Positions 1 through 9,446 are shown, numbered from the stretch's first letter. The stretch: 60,448 nucleotides of DNA from Hyphomicrobiales bacterium (GCA_025359265.1 JANYHB010000025.1:1-60448), one strand, 5' to 3'. Notes: generated by a model from the letters alone, not told the origin. Translations and numbers: made by a program.

Positions 1-1
1 A

Positions 2-697
2 GTCAGTGCGTCTGATTCCTTCGAGGTGTTTTTCGGCAACCCGCTGTCTGGCTCATCAGCAAAGCGCAAGGTTTTGCATATGGCGCGCCTCACGATTGAC
101 GGCGACACACGCAGCTTTTTTCGCTTCACCAATTCTGACGGCGTAACAGATTATTTTGACGAGAGCGGCCATTCTGCTTCACGTAAACTCATACGCACGC
201 CGGTTTCTGGTGCGCATCTCACATCAGGCTTTGGCGTGCGCATCCATCCCCTGCTCGGCTATTCAAAAATGCACACGGGTGTTGATTTTGGTGCACCCAC
301 TGGAACACCCATTCACGCTGCGGGTGACGGTGACATTGACCAGGCGGGCCGTGAAAGCGGTTATGGCAATGTGGTTACCATCAGTCATAGTGACCACTTG
401 CAAACCATGTATGCGCACATGAGCCGCTTTGCCGCCGGGATCCGTGAAGGCACCCATGTAAACCAAGGCCAGGTGATTGGCTATGTGGGCACCACGGGCC
501 GCTCCACTGGCCCGCATTTGCACTTTGAAGTGCGTTATGACGACAAACCAGTGAACCCGATGAGCGTGCGCGGCGCTGGCGGTCATCAACTTGCAGGTCG
601 CGATCTCGCGAACTTCCGCGCCCAACGTGACAGGGTCATCGCGATGATGCAAAAGGCGCCATCTGCCAACGAAGTTGCACAAGCGGCCAATCAGTAA
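2..697 (+). CDS. M23 family metallopeptidase, C-terminal part (5' end outside window)
   Basis: This is the C-terminal 231 residues of a murein endopeptidase of the LytM/M23 type, which would cut peptidoglycan cross-bridges in the periplasm. The reading frame is already open at base 2, so the gene begins upstream; a GTG at 26 is only an internal candidate. The zinc-site motifs are visible: HTGVDFGAP supplies the H-x4-D pair and GPHLHFEV supplies the HxH pair. The fold before it (SGFGVRIHPLLGYSKMH) is the usual entry to the M23 domain. The missing N-terminus probably holds a membrane anchor or LysM/coiled-coil region, which cannot be seen. Downstream is modA, separated by a regulated promoter, so the two are not one operon. 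Confidence 0.9.
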   Translation, partial: VSASDSFEVFFGNPLSGSSAKRKVLHMARLTIDGDTRSFFRFTNSDGVTDYFDESGHSASRKLIRTPVSGAHLTSGFGVRIHPLLGYSKMHTGVDFGAPTGTPIHAAGDGDIDQAGRESGYGNVVTISHSDHLQTMYAHMSRFAAGIREGTHVNQGQVIGYVGTTGRSTGPHLHFEVRYDDKPVNPMSVRGAGGHQLAGRDLANFRAQRDRVIAMMQKAPSANEVAQAANQ

Positions 698-721
698 GTT
701 CTCTTTTTTGGCTCACCTCAG

Positions 722-749
722 TTGACTCTATCATGCTCAACGCTATATC
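722..749 (+). promoter_or_regulatory. Candidate modA promoter
   Basis: TTGACT at 722-727 and TATATC at 744-749 are separated by 16 bases and resemble sigma70 -35 and -10 elements. The -10 lies inside the ModE box at 741-764, so a bound regulator would block RNA polymerase. The implied transcript start is near 756, leaving a short leader before the ATG at 774. The -10 match is only 4 of 6, so the call rests on position and on the overlapping operator. Confidence 0.45.
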
Positions 750-764
750 CATTTAGATATAACG
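741..764 (+). promoter_or_regulatory. ModE operator (molybdate box)
   Basis: The sequence reads CGCTATAT, eight bases, ATATAACG. The half sites are inverted repeats of the ModE half-site CGYTATAT, and the spacing matches the known ModE box of modABC promoters. It ends ten bases before the modA ATG and covers the presumed -10 element. In family terms, molybdate-loaded ModE represses transport genes here. The gene at 2190-2528 encodes a ModE-type DNA-binding domain and is the obvious candidate ligand. Confidence 0.85.
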
Positions 765-773
765 GAATCAATC

Positions 774-1517
774 ATGAAATATTTTGCCGCCGTAATACTC
801 TGTGCACTTTCAATCCACACTGCGCTGGCCGCAGACATCAACGTTTTCGCTGCTGCCAGCATGAAGGGCGCTTTGGATGAAATCGGTACGGCCTTTAAAG
901 CCAAAACCGGCAAGGGCATTGTGGCCACTTATGCCGCAACCGGCACACTGGCCAAGCAGATTGAAGCCGCCGCCCCTGCCGACGTGTTCATTTCAGCTGA
1001 CGAGCCTTGGATGGATGAGCTTGCCAGCAAGAACTTGATTAAGCCTGACACGCGCCATGACATCGCAGCCAACACCTTGGTGTTGGTGGAAGCCAAGGAC
1101 GCCAATCTCGACGCGAAACTGGATGATCTCGCCACAGCTTTGGGCGATGGAAAATTGGCCTTGGCCGATGTCGCCTCGGTGCCGGCTGGCAAATATGCCA
1201 AAGCCGCGTTAGACAAACTTGGCCAATGGTCGAAAGTGGAAAAAAACGTCGTGATGCAAGACAATGTCCGCGGCGCATTGGCCCTCGTTGCCAAGGGTGA
1301 AGCCAAGCTCGGCGTGGTTTATGGCAGCGATGTTTTGGCCGAGCCGAAAGTGGCAGTGGCCGCAACTTTCAGCGAAGATACACACGCCCCCATCCTTTAT
1401 CCCGCCGCTGTGATCGCCGCATCGCAAAATGCCGACGCAGCCGCATTCACCGCTTTCTTGCTTGGCGATGAAGCGCGGGCTATCTTTACGAAGGATGGCT
1501 TTACGCAAGTGAAATGA
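774..1517 (+). CDS. modA: Molybdate ABC transporter substrate-binding protein ModA
   Basis: The 247-residue protein is a periplasmic molybdate/tungstate-binding protein delivering oxyanion to the ModB permease. A signal peptide ends near AALA-ADINVFAAAS. The start of the mature protein (INVFAAASMKGALDEI) is the diagnostic ModA beginning, whose serines contact the oxyanion. TYAATGTLAKQIE and ADVFISADEPWMDEL are further conserved stretches. Length is normal for the family. The gene is directly preceded by a ModE box and overlaps modB by four bases (ATGA), so the two are co-translated. No modC follows, so the ATPase must be encoded elsewhere or be shared. Confidence 0.95.
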   Translation: MKYFAAVILCALSIHTALAADINVFAAASMKGALDEIGTAFKAKTGKGIVATYAATGTLAKQIEAAAPADVFISADEPWMDELASKNLIKPDTRHDIAANTLVLVEAKDANLDAKLDDLATALGDGKLALADVASVPAGKYAKAALDKLGQWSKVEKNVVMQDNVRGALALVAKGEAKLGVVYGSDVLAEPKVAVAATFSEDTHAPILYPAAVIAASQNADAAAFTAFLLGDEARAIFTKDGFTQVK

Positions 1518-2206
1518 CCACAGAAGAAATCACTGTCGTTCTTCTCTCCATTAGGGTGGCTCTTCTGGCTACGTTTTGTTGTTTGCCTTTGGCCATTTGG
1601 TTGGCTTTCCTGCTGGCGCGAAAAGAATTTTGGGGCAAGACTTTGGTCAACGCCGCAACTTTTTTGCCTCTGTTGCTGCCCCCGGTTGTCACGGGTTACA
1701 TTCTCCTCGCTGCCTTTGGGCGCAAAGGATTCATCGGCGCACCGCTTTATGATGGGCTAGGGCTCACCGTCGCATTCAAATGGACTGGCGCTGCCTTGGC
1801 CGCAGGCCTCATGGCTTTGCCCATCATGGTGCAACCGTTGCGCGTGGCCTTTGAACTTGCCGATGTTGAAATGGAAGAGGCCGCCACTGACTTGGGCGCT
1901 TCACGCTGGCAGCGTTTCTTTACCATTACGCTGCCGCTGGCCGCGCCCGGTGTGATCGCCGCCGCACTTTTGGGCTTTGTAAAAGCGCTGGGTGAATTTG
2001 GCGCCACCATTACTTTCGTTTCCAACATTCCAGGCGAAACGCAAACTTTGGCACTGGCGATCTATTCGCTTATCCAAACGCCCAATGGCGACGCTGCGGC
2101 CAATCGGCTGATTTGGCTTTCCATCGCATTGGCCGTTGCCGCCTTGCTGCTGGCCGATGTGGTAAGCCGCCGCTTGCGACGCGGGCGGGTTATTTCAAAG
2201 ATTTGA
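1514..2206 (+). CDS. modB: Molybdate ABC transporter permease ModB
   Basis: This 230-residue inner-membrane protein forms the channel of the molybdate importer. Five or six hydrophobic helices are visible, and the EAA loop (EEAATDLGASRWQRFFTITLPLAAPG) that docks to the ATPase is intact near residues 118-143. It starts four bases inside modA. Its 3' end overlaps the convergent ModE-like gene by 17 bases. In most bacteria modC follows modB directly; here the next gene is on the opposite strand, so the transporter as encoded at this locus is incomplete. Confidence 0.94.
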   Translation: MTTEEITVVLLSIRVALLATFCCLPLAIWLAFLLARKEFWGKTLVNAATFLPLLLPPVVTGYILLAAFGRKGFIGAPLYDGLGLTVAFKWTGAALAAGLMALPIMVQPLRVAFELADVEMEEAATDLGASRWQRFFTITLPLAAPGVIAAALLGFVKALGEFGATITFVSNIPGETQTLALAIYSLIQTPNGDAAANRLIWLSIALAVAALLLADVVSRRLRRGRVISKI

Positions 2207-2528
2207 ATGTGGCATCAGCTTCCGTCGCCAGGCGTTTTTCCAACGCGCGAAAAGCCGTGACAACATTGTGTCCAAACTCAGTGACCTTGGCGCCGCCACC
2301 GCCCGCCCCGCCCGTTGATGATTCCACGCAGGGCTTGGTGAACATCTGGTTGAGTTCGTCGATCAGCAACCAGGCGCGGCGATAAGACATTTCCATCTTT
2401 TTTGCGGCCCCTGAAATCGAACCTGTTTCAGCGATGTGCTCAAGCAGCTCTACTTTGCCCGCACCGAGGCGATGGCCATTGAAATCGAGTTTAAGGAGTG
2501 GGGTGGGTGGGGGAACCGTGGTTGCCAC
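2190..2528 (-). CDS. ModE-like regulator, DNA-binding domain only
   Basis: The 112-residue protein matches the N-terminal winged-helix domain of ModE. The segment LLEHIAETGSISGAAKKMEMSYR is the helix-turn-helix, followed by RRAWLLIDELN and a glycine-rich wing (STGGAGGGG). The C-terminal molbindin (MOP) domains that bind molybdate in full ModE (about 260 residues) are absent, so how it senses the oxyanion is not evident. It lies seven bases downstream of clpB on the same strand, so it may be read through from clpB, and it is convergent with modB. The ModE box upstream of modA is the predicted target. Confidence 0.88.
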   Translation of the reverse strand: MATTVPPPTPLLKLDFNGHRLGAGKVELLEHIAETGSISGAAKKMEMSYRRAWLLIDELNQMFTKPCVESSTGGAGGGGAKVTEFGHNVVTAFRALEKRLATEADATFKSLK

Positions 2529-2535
2529 CTGTCCC

Positions 2536-5160
2536 TCAATGCACCGTCTTCACTGCAGGCATCTTCACGGCATCGCCCACAGTGCGGCCATTGATGGTGA
2601 AGATGCCTTCCTGTACGTCTATTTTCACTGTGTCGCCCTCTTTCACATTTCCGGCCAGAATTTCTTCGGCCAGTGAATCTTGCACGTGCTTTTGAATCAC
2701 GCGTTTCAACGGGCGGGCACCGTAAGCCGGATCATACCCCTTATCCGCCAGTGCGGTGCGTGCCGCATCTGTCAGCTCAATCTCGATCTTGCGATCCAAC
2801 AGCAGCTTCTTCAACCGTGCCATTTGAATATCGACAATGGCATTCATGTTGGCGCGTTTCAGGCGGTGGAACAGGATGATGTCGTCCAACCGATTCAAGA
2901 ACTCGGGCCGGAAGGCAGCCTTCACCACGCCCATCACCTGCTCGCGCACCTCATCCACGTCTTGATTTTCGGCCAGGTTCACCAGAAACTCAGACCCGAG
3001 ATTTGATGTCATGATGATCAAAGTGTTTTTGAAATCCACCGTGCGGCCTTGGCCATCAGTCAAGCGGCCATCATCCAACACTTGCAGCAGAACGTTAAAA
3101 ACATCGGGGTGGGCCTTTTCCACTTCATCAAACAGCACCACCTGATAAGGCCTGCGCCGCACGGCTTCGGTTAAGGCCCCGCCTTCATCATAGCCAACGT
3201 AGCCCGGAGGTGCGCCAATCAATCGAGAAACGGAATGCTTTTCCATATATTCGCTCATGTCCATGCGCAGCAGCGCATGCTCATCATCAAAGAGATAAGC
3301 GGCGAGAGCTTTGGTGAGTTCGGTTTTGCCCACACCCGTGGGGCCCAGGAACAGGAAGGAACCGATGGGGCGGTTGGGGTCTTGCAAGCCGGCCCGGGCG
3401 CGGCGCACAGCGGTGGCCACGGCTTCGACAGCCTCGGCCTGGCCCACCACACGGCGGCCCAGTTCGGCTTCCATTTGCAACAAGCGGTCGCGTTCACCCG
3501 CCAACATTTTATCAACTGGAATGCCCGTCCAGCGCGAAACAATTTGCGCGATATGAGACTCGGTGACCGCCTCTTCCATCATCTTGTTGGACGACTGTTC
3601 CTCAGCTGCTTTGAGCTTTTTCTCAAGTTCCGGAATGGTTGAATAGGCCAATTCGCCCGCCTTGGCGAAATCACCCTTACGCTGGGCCAATTCCAAATCA
3701 CGACGCGCCGATTCCAAATTTTCCTTGATCTTGGAGGCAGAGGCGAGTTTTTCTTTTTCGGCCTGCCAATTGCGTGTCATCGTGGCGGACTTTTCTTCAG
3801 TCTCGGCCAATTCCTTTTGCAATTTTTCCAAACGATCCTTGGACGCGTTGTCGATTTCTTTCTTCAAGGCTTCCCGCTCAATCTGCAACTGCATGATGCG
3901 GCGATCCAACTCATCCAGTTCTTCCGGCTTGGAATCCACCTGCATGCGCAAACGTGCGCCAGCTTCATCCATCAAGTCGATGGCTTTATCGGGCAAGAAG
4001 CGATCGGATATGTAGCGATTGGACAGCTGAGCGGCAGCGACCACCGCGGCATCTGTGATGCGAACGCCGTGATGCAACTCATATTTTTCCTTGATGCCGC
4101 GCAAAATCGAAATCGTATCTTCGACCGAAGGTTCTTCCACGAAGATGGGCTGGAAGCGGCGCGCCAACGCAGCGTCCTTCTCAACATATTTGCGATATTC
4201 ATTGAGCGTGGTGGCCCCCACGCAATGCAGTTCTCCACGCGCCAAAGCGGGCTTCAACAGATTGGAAGCGTCCATCGCGCCATCGGCTTTGCCGGCGCCC
4301 ACCAGTGTGTGCATTTCGTCGATAAACAGGATGATGCCGCCCGCCGCCGCTGTTACTTCTGAGAGCACCGCCTTCAGGCGTTCTTCAAATTCACCGCGAA
4401 ATTTCGCGCCCGCAATCAGCGAACCCATATCGAGGGCCAGAAGCTTTTTATCTTTCAAAGATTCCGGCACATCGCCTTTGACGATGCGCAAAGCAAGACC
4501 TTCTGCAATGGCAGTTTTGCCAACACCAGGCTCACCAATCAGCACCGGGTTATTTTTGGTGCGGCGCGAGAGAACCTGAATGCTGCGGCGAATTTCATCA
4601 TCACGGCCAATCACCGGGTCTAGCTTGCCTTCGCGCGCCGCTTCGGTAAGGTCTCGCGAATATTTTTTCAGGGCATCATAGCCCGATTCCGCCGATGCCG
4701 TATCTGCGGTGCGGCCCTTGCGAATGTCATTGATGGCGGTGTTGAGTGCCTGCGCGGTGATACCTGAGGACTTCAGAATTTTCTGCGCATCCGATGGTTC
4801 AACAGCAATTGCCTGCAACAGGCGCTCAGCGGTTACAAAACTATCTCCAGACTTTTCGGCGAGTTTGGTGGCACCCTCAAACACCCGCGCCATTTCAGGC
4901 GCCAGATAGACCTGCCCCGCGCCACCGCCGGAAACTTTCGGCATTTTCGCCAATGCCACCTCAGTTTGCGTTAACGCGGCCCGCGAATCGCCCCCGGCGG
5001 ATTTGATAAGCCCGGCGGCCAGGCCTTCCTCATCATCCAGCAAAACTTTCAAAACATGTTCGGGGGTGAAGCGCTGGTGGCCCTCGCGCAGGGCCAGACT
5101 TTGCGCTGATTGGATGAAGCCTTGGCTTCGCTCGGTGAATTTTTGAATATCCATACTCAA
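2536..5160 (-). CDS. clpB: ATP-dependent chaperone ClpB
   Basis: The 874-residue protein is the full-length Hsp100 disaggregase, which works with DnaK to pull apart protein aggregates. The N-terminal Clp repeat domain (about 1-150) is followed by AAA+ domain 1 with Walker A GEPGVGKT near residue 210, the coiled-coil middle domain (about 410-530, rich in [11 protein letters not shown]-type repeats), AAA+ domain 2 with Walker A GPTGVGKT near 610, and the C-terminal domain. No IGF/IGL-type ClpP-docking loop is seen, as expected for ClpB. An AAGGAG ribosome site sits six bases before the ATG. A sigma32-like promoter is visible upstream. Confidence 0.97.
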   Translation of the reverse strand: MSMDIQKFTERSQGFIQSAQSLALREGHQRFTPEHVLKVLLDDEEGLAAGLIKSAGGDSRAALTQTEVALAKMPKVSGGGAGQVYLAPEMARVFEGATKLAEKSGDSFVTAERLLQAIAVEPSDAQKILKSSGITAQALNTAINDIRKGRTADTASAESGYDALKKYSRDLTEAAREGKLDPVIGRDDEIRRSIQVLSRRTKNNPVLIGEPGVGKTAIAEGLALRIVKGDVPESLKDKKLLALDMGSLIAGAKFRGEFEERLKAVLSEVTAAAGGIILFIDEMHTLVGAGKADGAMDASNLLKPALARGELHCVGATTLNEYRKYVEKDAALARRFQPIFVEEPSVEDTISILRGIKEKYELHHGVRITDAAVVAAAQLSNRYISDRFLPDKAIDLMDEAGARLRMQVDSKPEELDELDRRIMQLQIEREALKKEIDNASKDRLEKLQKELAETEEKSATMTRNWQAEKEKLASASKIKENLESARRDLELAQRKGDFAKAGELAYSTIPELEKKLKAAEEQSSNKMMEEAVTESHIAQIVSRWTGIPVDKMLAGERDRLLQMEAELGRRVVGQAEAVEAVATAVRRARAGLQDPNRPIGSFLFLGPTGVGKTELTKALAAYLFDDEHALLRMDMSEYMEKHSVSRLIGAPPGYVGYDEGGALTEAVRRRPYQVVLFDEVEKAHPDVFNVLLQVLDDGRLTDGQGRTVDFKNTLIIMTSNLGSEFLVNLAENQDVDEVREQVMGVVKAAFRPEFLNRLDDIILFHRLKRANMNAIVDIQMARLKKLLLDRKIEIELTDAARTALADKGYDPAYGARPLKRVIQKHVQDSLAEEILAGNVKEGDTVKIDVQEGIFTINGRTVGDAVKMPAVKTVH

Positions 5161-5220
5161 CTCCTTCTGGCATGGGCCACAACCCCCGAAGGCAGAAGCG
5201 GCTCACCCAAGTAAGCGGGA

Positions 5221-5248
5221 ATGTAAGCAGGCTGCGCGCGCATTCAAG
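5221..5248 (-). promoter_or_regulatory. Candidate heat-shock (sigma32) promoter of clpB
   Basis: Read on the minus strand, CTTGAA (5243-5248) is followed after 16 bases by TTACAT (5221-5226). Alphaproteobacterial RpoH promoters have CTTG-type -35 elements and a C/T-rich -10 at this distance. The start of transcription would fall about 55 bases before the clpB ATG. The rest of the 233-base gap between clpB and the DUF4167 gene shows no other strong element. Confidence 0.45.
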
Positions 5249-5393
5249 AGGTGGTCAATAAGCAATTCGCCTCATTCAATCGAACCAGGCAGTTGTCAAT
5301 CCTACGCGCACGCCCTCCCACCGACACGACCATTTCCGTGATCAAGATAAATAATATGGGTTTACCGAGCATGGCAAACCGATGGCATTTAGC

Positions 5394-6215
5394 TCATTCG
5401 TTTGGAGGTGTATCCACGACCGGCACGGCCTCTTCCACGCGCTCTTTTCGCGGACGGCCACGGCGCGGCTGTTCAACAGCTTCGCCATCACTTTCAGTTG
5501 CAGCCGGGGCAATCACAGAGGGCGTTGGGCGCTGCAAAAAGCTCGGCGCTTCCCATTGGCCTTCGTCCGCGGCAACCTCAGCTGTCGGTGCTGATGAATA
5601 TGGCTCCGCCCCCTGCACGTTGCTTGCCGTTTCAGGATTGCCATCTTGCAACTGATTGCGATCTCGGTCACGCTGCCAACGGGGGCGGAAACGTTCACGG
5701 TTGTTGCCGCGATTATTATTACGTTGCTGTCCATCATCACGGGGCTGGCCATCCGTGGCCGGTGCGTCAACGTTATCGGAACCCTGAGCAATGGCACCTG
5801 CTTCAACAGGCTGGCGCTCAGCTTCGTTGGGTTCAACAGCCTCACCTTCGGGCGCGACATCTTCTTCACCTTCATCTTCGCCATACTTCAATGACATGAT
5901 GAGCGAAGCGCCTTGCGGCTGATTGGCGGCCCATAAGCGATAGTAATGTTCCGCGTGTTGATAATAGGTTTCTGCCGCCACGGTGTCACCGGAGCTTTGC
6001 GCATCACGGCCCAACTGCATGTATTTTTCAGCCACGGTTTGGGCCGTGCCGCGCACTTTCACATCAGGGCCGTTCGAGTCAAAAACCTTGTTGCCCGAAT
6101 TGCCGCCGCCACTATTGCCACCACTGCTTCGGTTGCGACTATTGTTATTGTTGTTGCGGCTATTACGGTTACGATTGCGGTTACCTTGGCCTTGCCGCAT
6201 AAAATTATTGTTCAC
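5394..6215 (-). CDS. DUF4167 domain protein
   Basis: The 273-residue protein has an N-terminal low-complexity stretch of alternating Asn and Arg, a conserved core (VFDSNGPDVKVRGTAQ, then EKYMQLGRDA and YYQHAEHYYRL) that defines DUF4167, and a long acidic then Arg/Asn-rich tail ending near RPRKERVEE. The family is found mainly in Hyphomicrobiales and has no firmly assigned function; the Arg-rich ends suggest nucleic-acid binding, which is inference. Its place between prmC and clpB is the conserved order in that group. The open frame begins with GTG at 6215; an ATG at 6200 giving MRQGQ matches the usual family start, so the true start may be there. Confidence 0.85.
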   Translation of the reverse strand: MNNNFMRQGQGNRNRNRNSRNNNNNSRNRSSGGNSGGGNSGNKVFDSNGPDVKVRGTAQTVAEKYMQLGRDAQSSGDTVAAETYYQHAEHYYRLWAANQPQGASLIMSLKYGEDEGEEDVAPEGEAVEPNEAERQPVEAGAIAQGSDNVDAPATDGQPRDDGQQRNNNRGNNRERFRPRWQRDRDRNQLQDGNPETASNVQGAEPYSSAPTAEVAADEGQWEAPSFLQRPTPSVIAPAATESDGEAVEQPRRGRPRKERVEEAVPVVDTPPNE

Positions 6216-6469
6216 GACTGTTCTTCATCCTTAAACGCGTCAAACCGAAAACCCGATACACGCGGGTGCCTTGACGACTTATTACTCAGCGCAGAATTTA
6301 TGCTGTAAATCCTAACTTTTTTAAAACGGCCCAGCAGAAGCGCATCCAATTATATTGCTTCATCAGCTTAAACTCGCATTTTAAAGCTGCGATTCATTCA
6401 AAACCATTAGGGACAAAACAGTTGTAGCGCAGTTTGCACGAAAATCCAATTACTTATTTTCAACGTGGT
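6216..6469. other. Intergenic region between DUF4167 gene and prmC
   Basis: This 254-base stretch is richer in A and T than its surroundings and contains no convincing open frame. It must hold the end of the prmC transcript and probably a promoter for the DUF4167 gene. I could not pick out a terminator with a clear stem and T-run, or a promoter I would defend. Confidence 0.5.
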
Positions 6470-7297
6470 TCATGGGTTTTTGAAGGCTAACGCCCGCGCA
6501 TGCCCGGCCAAATCCATGGCTTGGTCAAACAGCTTGAGCCCATGGGATTCAAATAGACTTTTAACCGCGGTGATTTGGCCGGCACCAATTTCAACAATCA
6601 CCACGCCATGGCCTGATAAATGCGCGGAGGCTTGCCTGGCGATTTCGCGGTAAGCCAATAATCCATCTTCGCCAGCAAATAACGCAATGTGAGGATCATA
6701 GTTTGCTACATCGGGCGACAAGGTCTCATGGGTGGCAATATAGGGTGGATTGGAAATGATAAGATCGAATGCCCCAGTCAATCCGACAAACCAGGTATTC
6801 TTATGAAAGCTAAGTCTATCACTCACACCTAGGCGCTGGGCATTAGTGCGCGCCACTTGAAGCGCGGCCGCGGAAACATCTGTGGCAATGCCGATGAGTT
6901 GGTCGGCCTCGCCGCACAGGGTGATAGCAATCGCCCCACTGCCGGTGCCCAAATCAACAAAGCGCCCATGCTTTACATGTGTCAAAGCCAGTTCCACTAC
7001 CACTTCAGTGTCGGGCCGTGGATCAAGCACGTCTGGCGTAATTGTATATTCGCGGCCATAAAATTCCCGACGGCCCAGAATGCGGGACACTGGTTCATGT
7101 GCCGAACGCCTGGCGATGCTAGCATAAAAAATGCTTTCGGCCTCGCGGCTTATGTCTTGCGCGGGATGAGCGATTATTTCCTCGTGCGAAAGGCCTGCGG
7201 CGGCCTGCAGCAGCAAGCGTACATCGAGAGCAACTGAAAACGTCCCCTGCCGCTGCAATAATCTGCGCCCTTCGGTGAGCAGCGCCTCAATTTTCAC
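6470..7297 (-). CDS. prmC: Peptide chain release factor N5-glutamine methyltransferase PrmC
   Basis: The 275-residue enzyme methylates the glutamine of the GGQ motif of release factors RF1 and RF2, using S-adenosylmethionine. The SAM-binding motif is [13 protein letters not shown] (about residues 113-125) and the catalytic NPPY signature is in IISNPPYIA (about 182-190). The N-terminal helical substrate-recognition domain is present. Length is normal. The gene overlaps the end of prfA by 11 bases, so it is translated together with its own substrate, an arrangement widely conserved in bacteria. Confidence 0.96.
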   Translation of the reverse strand: MKIEALLTEGRRLLQRQGTFSVALDVRLLLQAAAGLSHEEIIAHPAQDISREAESIFYASIARRSAHEPVSRILGRREFYGREYTITPDVLDPRPDTEVVVELALTHVKHGRFVDLGTGSGAIAITLCGEADQLIGIATDVSAAALQVARTNAQRLGVSDRLSFHKNTWFVGLTGAFDLIISNPPYIATHETLSPDVANYDPHIALFAGEDGLLAYREIARQASAHLSGHGVVIVEIGAGQITAVKSLFESHGLKLFDQAMDLAGHARALAFKNP

Positions 7298-8363
7298 GAT
7301 CCATCTCCGCCAACAGCGTGGCTTGGTGATCGGTGATCAAGGCCTGTACGACTTCTTCCAGTGCCGGGCCTTCAACAATTTCGGGCAACTTATAAAGCGT
7401 TAAATTTATGCGGTGATCAGTCAATCGGCCCTGTGGAAAATTATAGGTGCGAATACGCTCAGAGCGATCCCCCGAACCAACTTGGCCCTTGCGCGCTGCA
7501 GAGCGTTCTGAATCGATGCGCATGCGCTCACGCTCATAAAGGCGTGAACGCAATAATTTCATCGCGGCATTCTTGTTTTTAAGTTGCGATTTTTCAGTTT
7601 GCTGCGCCACGGCCAAACCCGTTGGCAGGTGGGTGATGCGTACAGCAGAATCCGTGGTGTTCACGCTCTGCCCGCCCGGGCCGGACGAGCGGTATACGTC
7701 GATGCGCAAATCTTTTTCTTCAATTTTGATGTCCACTTCCTCTGCTTCAGGCAAAACTGCCACGGTGGCGGCAGAGGTGTGGATGCGGCCTTGCGTTTCA
7801 GTGTTGGGCACGCGCTGCACGCGGTGCACGCCCGATTCAAATTTCATATGCGCAAAAGCGCCTTGGCCGAAGATATTGGCTATCACCTCCTTGTAACCGC
7901 CGTGTTCGCCGTCTGATGACGAAATCACCTCCACTTTCCAGCCCTTGCTGGCCGCATAGCGCTGATACATGCGGAACAGGTCGCCTGCAAAAATCGCAGC
8001 TTCATCGCCCCCCGTTCCGGCACGTACTTCAAGGATTACGTTGCGTTCGTCGGCAGAGTCTTTCGGCAGCAACAAAATGCGCATGTTTTGTTCAAGTCGT
8101 TCGATGCGCGCATCCACGGCTGGCTTTTCAGCCTCGGCCATTTGCGCAAACTCGCCGCCATCAGCCAACATATCGCCTAGACCTTCGCGCTCAATATAGG
8201 CCAATTTCAGTGCCAAGGCGCCCTTGGCCATGGGCGCAAGCTCGACATATTCCTTGGAGTTTTTTACAAAAGCTTCGCCTGTGGAACCGCTTGACAAAGC
8301 GTGCTCAACACTGGCGAAGCGTTCAATAATGCGGTCAAGTTTCTGTGGATGGATGGCAGACAT
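7287..8363 (-). CDS. prfA: Peptide chain release factor 1 (RF1)
   Basis: The 358-residue protein ends translation at UAA and UAG. The catalytic GGQ loop is in [14 protein letters not shown] (about residues 230-243). The codon-recognition loop [20 protein letters not shown] contains the RF1-type PxT tripeptide as PNT; Escherichia coli has PAT at this place. [24 protein letters not shown] near 290 is also typical. The absence of the SPF tripeptide rules out RF2. It is the first gene of a prfA-prmC pair, with a small secreted-protein gene 65 bases upstream. Confidence 0.97.
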   Translation of the reverse strand: MSAIHPQKLDRIIERFASVEHALSSGSTGEAFVKNSKEYVELAPMAKGALALKLAYIEREGLGDMLADGGEFAQMAEAEKPAVDARIERLEQNMRILLLPKDSADERNVILEVRAGTGGDEAAIFAGDLFRMYQRYAASKGWKVEVISSSDGEHGGYKEVIANIFGQGAFAHMKFESGVHRVQRVPNTETQGRIHTSAATVAVLPEAEEVDIKIEEKDLRIDVYRSSGPGGQSVNTTDSAVRITHLPTGLAVAQQTEKSQLKNKNAAMKLLRSRLYERERMRIDSERSAARKGQVGSGDRSERIRTYNFPQGRLTDHRINLTLYKLPEIVEGPALEEVVQALITDHQATLLAEMDREN

Positions 8364-8428
8364 GCAAACTTTTCAAAATTTGGATGTGCCTTAGCGCAAG
8401 TTGCAACAAAAAGGAAAGACTTGAACAG

Positions 8429-8944
8429 TCAATTGGTCGGAATGATTTTACGAATGCGACCGCTGTTTGGTGAAACCAGCAACGTCATGGTTTGGCCATC
8501 CCTCCACGCCTGGTAAACAAAGCTGGGGCCACTGCAACGCAGAGCGCGAACCCGCTGCCAACCTTGAGCCCGCAAACGAAAAGCAAAGCGCCCACAAAAG
8601 TTCCCTTGCCGATTGTCAAAGCCGAAACGGTTCTCATCGCGATTGCCAAAACCGAATTGTGCATCAAAGCCATCACGGTGCCTTCTGCCAAAATCAGGCT
8701 GGAAATCGGGTGGAGGTGGGCCGTGATCTACAACAATCGGTGCGGGACCCGTTGGGAATTTCTCAGGCGAGGCCGGAGGGGGCGGCATAGGGGTTTGACG
8801 GTGCAGCTTCGCCACATAGGGCAAACACTCCGGGAGATCAGGGTTTTGCATGCAGAATTCCTGGATGGAGCGAGCCTCGCCCTTGGCAATAAACGTTACC
8901 GCCCCAATGGCTGCCAGCAGGCAAATAATTACAAATTTCTTCAT
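8429..8944 (-). CDS. Small secreted protein, Pro-rich then Gly/Phe/Arg-rich (unknown)
   Basis: I do not recognise a named family. The 171-residue product starts with a clear signal peptide (MKKFVIICLLAAIGAVTFIAKGEA). A short Cys pair follows (FCMQNPDLPEC), then a proline-rich linker (PMPPPPASPEKFP), a region rich in Phe, Gly, Arg and Asn (about 85-120), and a C-terminal part with two more Cys. Four cysteines suggest two disulfide bonds in the periplasm. A GAGAGG-type ribosome site precedes the ATG. It shares strand and spacing with prfA but may have its own promoter. Confidence 0.7.
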   Translation of the reverse strand: MKKFVIICLLAAIGAVTFIAKGEARSIQEFCMQNPDLPECLPYVAKLHRQTPMPPPPASPEKFPTGPAPIVVDHGPPPPDFQPDFGRRHRDGFDAQFGFGNRDENRFGFDNRQGNFCGRFAFRLRAQGWQRVRALRCSGPSFVYQAWRDGQTMTLLVSPNSGRIRKIIPTN

Positions 8945-9033
8945 AGAACCTCTCCGTCGTCAGGAAACGTATAAATCAGGATTTGGTTCCCACGGTGCTC
9001 TGAATGTGCGTAGATTGTGGCAAATGAAAGTTT

Positions 9034-9369
9034 TTAGTTCAGAACCACAAACGAGATCTTGGCCACTCCGGCCCCGTTCATGCCAATGGCATTCGCGGCA
9101 CCTAAGCTTAAATCCAGTACGCGGCCACGGATAAATGGACCACGATCATTCACACGCACAATCACGCTGCGGCCATTGCGCAAATTCGTGACTCTCAGTC
9201 TAGTACCAAAGGCCATGCGACGATGGGCGCACGTCAAGCCCATGGGGCGAAAGTGTTCTCCGTTGGCCGTTAAGCTTCCGGATTTGTAGTAAGACGCCCA
9301 GCCCACTGAGGCTTGCGCCGGAACACAAAAGAAAAAGGCTGCGAGTGCAGCGCCGCACAGTTTTTTCAT
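9034..9369 (-). CDS. Minimal RlpA-like double-psi beta-barrel protein
   Basis: The 111-residue protein has a signal peptide ending near VPAQA and then consists almost wholly of the RlpA-type double-psi beta-barrel. GWASYYKSG, ANGEHF, TCAHRRMAFGTRLRVTNL and VRVNDRGPF are the diagnostic RlpA motifs. In RlpA lytic transglycosylases this domain cuts denuded glycan strands at the septum. The lipoprotein Cys and the C-terminal SPOR domain of full RlpA are both missing, so recruitment to the septum is not explained. It may be an autonomous periplasmic wall enzyme. Confidence 0.88.
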   Translation of the reverse strand: MKKLCGAALAAFFFCVPAQASVGWASYYKSGSLTANGEHFRPMGLTCAHRRMAFGTRLRVTNLRNGRSVIVRVNDRGPFIRGRVLDLSLGAANAIGMNGAGVAKISFVVLN

Positions 9370-9446
9370 TTAAATCTCACATTCCATTTCATATTGCAGC
9401 GCAACATATAGCCAATTGAGGCGAGAATGTGGCTTAACTCCACCCT

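Noticed and set aside
680-711. GCCAA/TTGGC stem after the M23 gene
   Set aside because: The T-run lies inside the loop rather than after the stem, so it cannot work as an intrinsic terminator.
2680-5006. Several long plus-strand frames opposite clpB
   Set aside because: They are antisense frames of a highly conserved gene with strong third-base bias, and none resembles a known protein.
6116-6195. Low-complexity trinucleotide pattern resembling a repeat array
   Set aside because: It encodes the Asn/Arg-rich start of the DUF4167 protein and is explained by that protein's composition.
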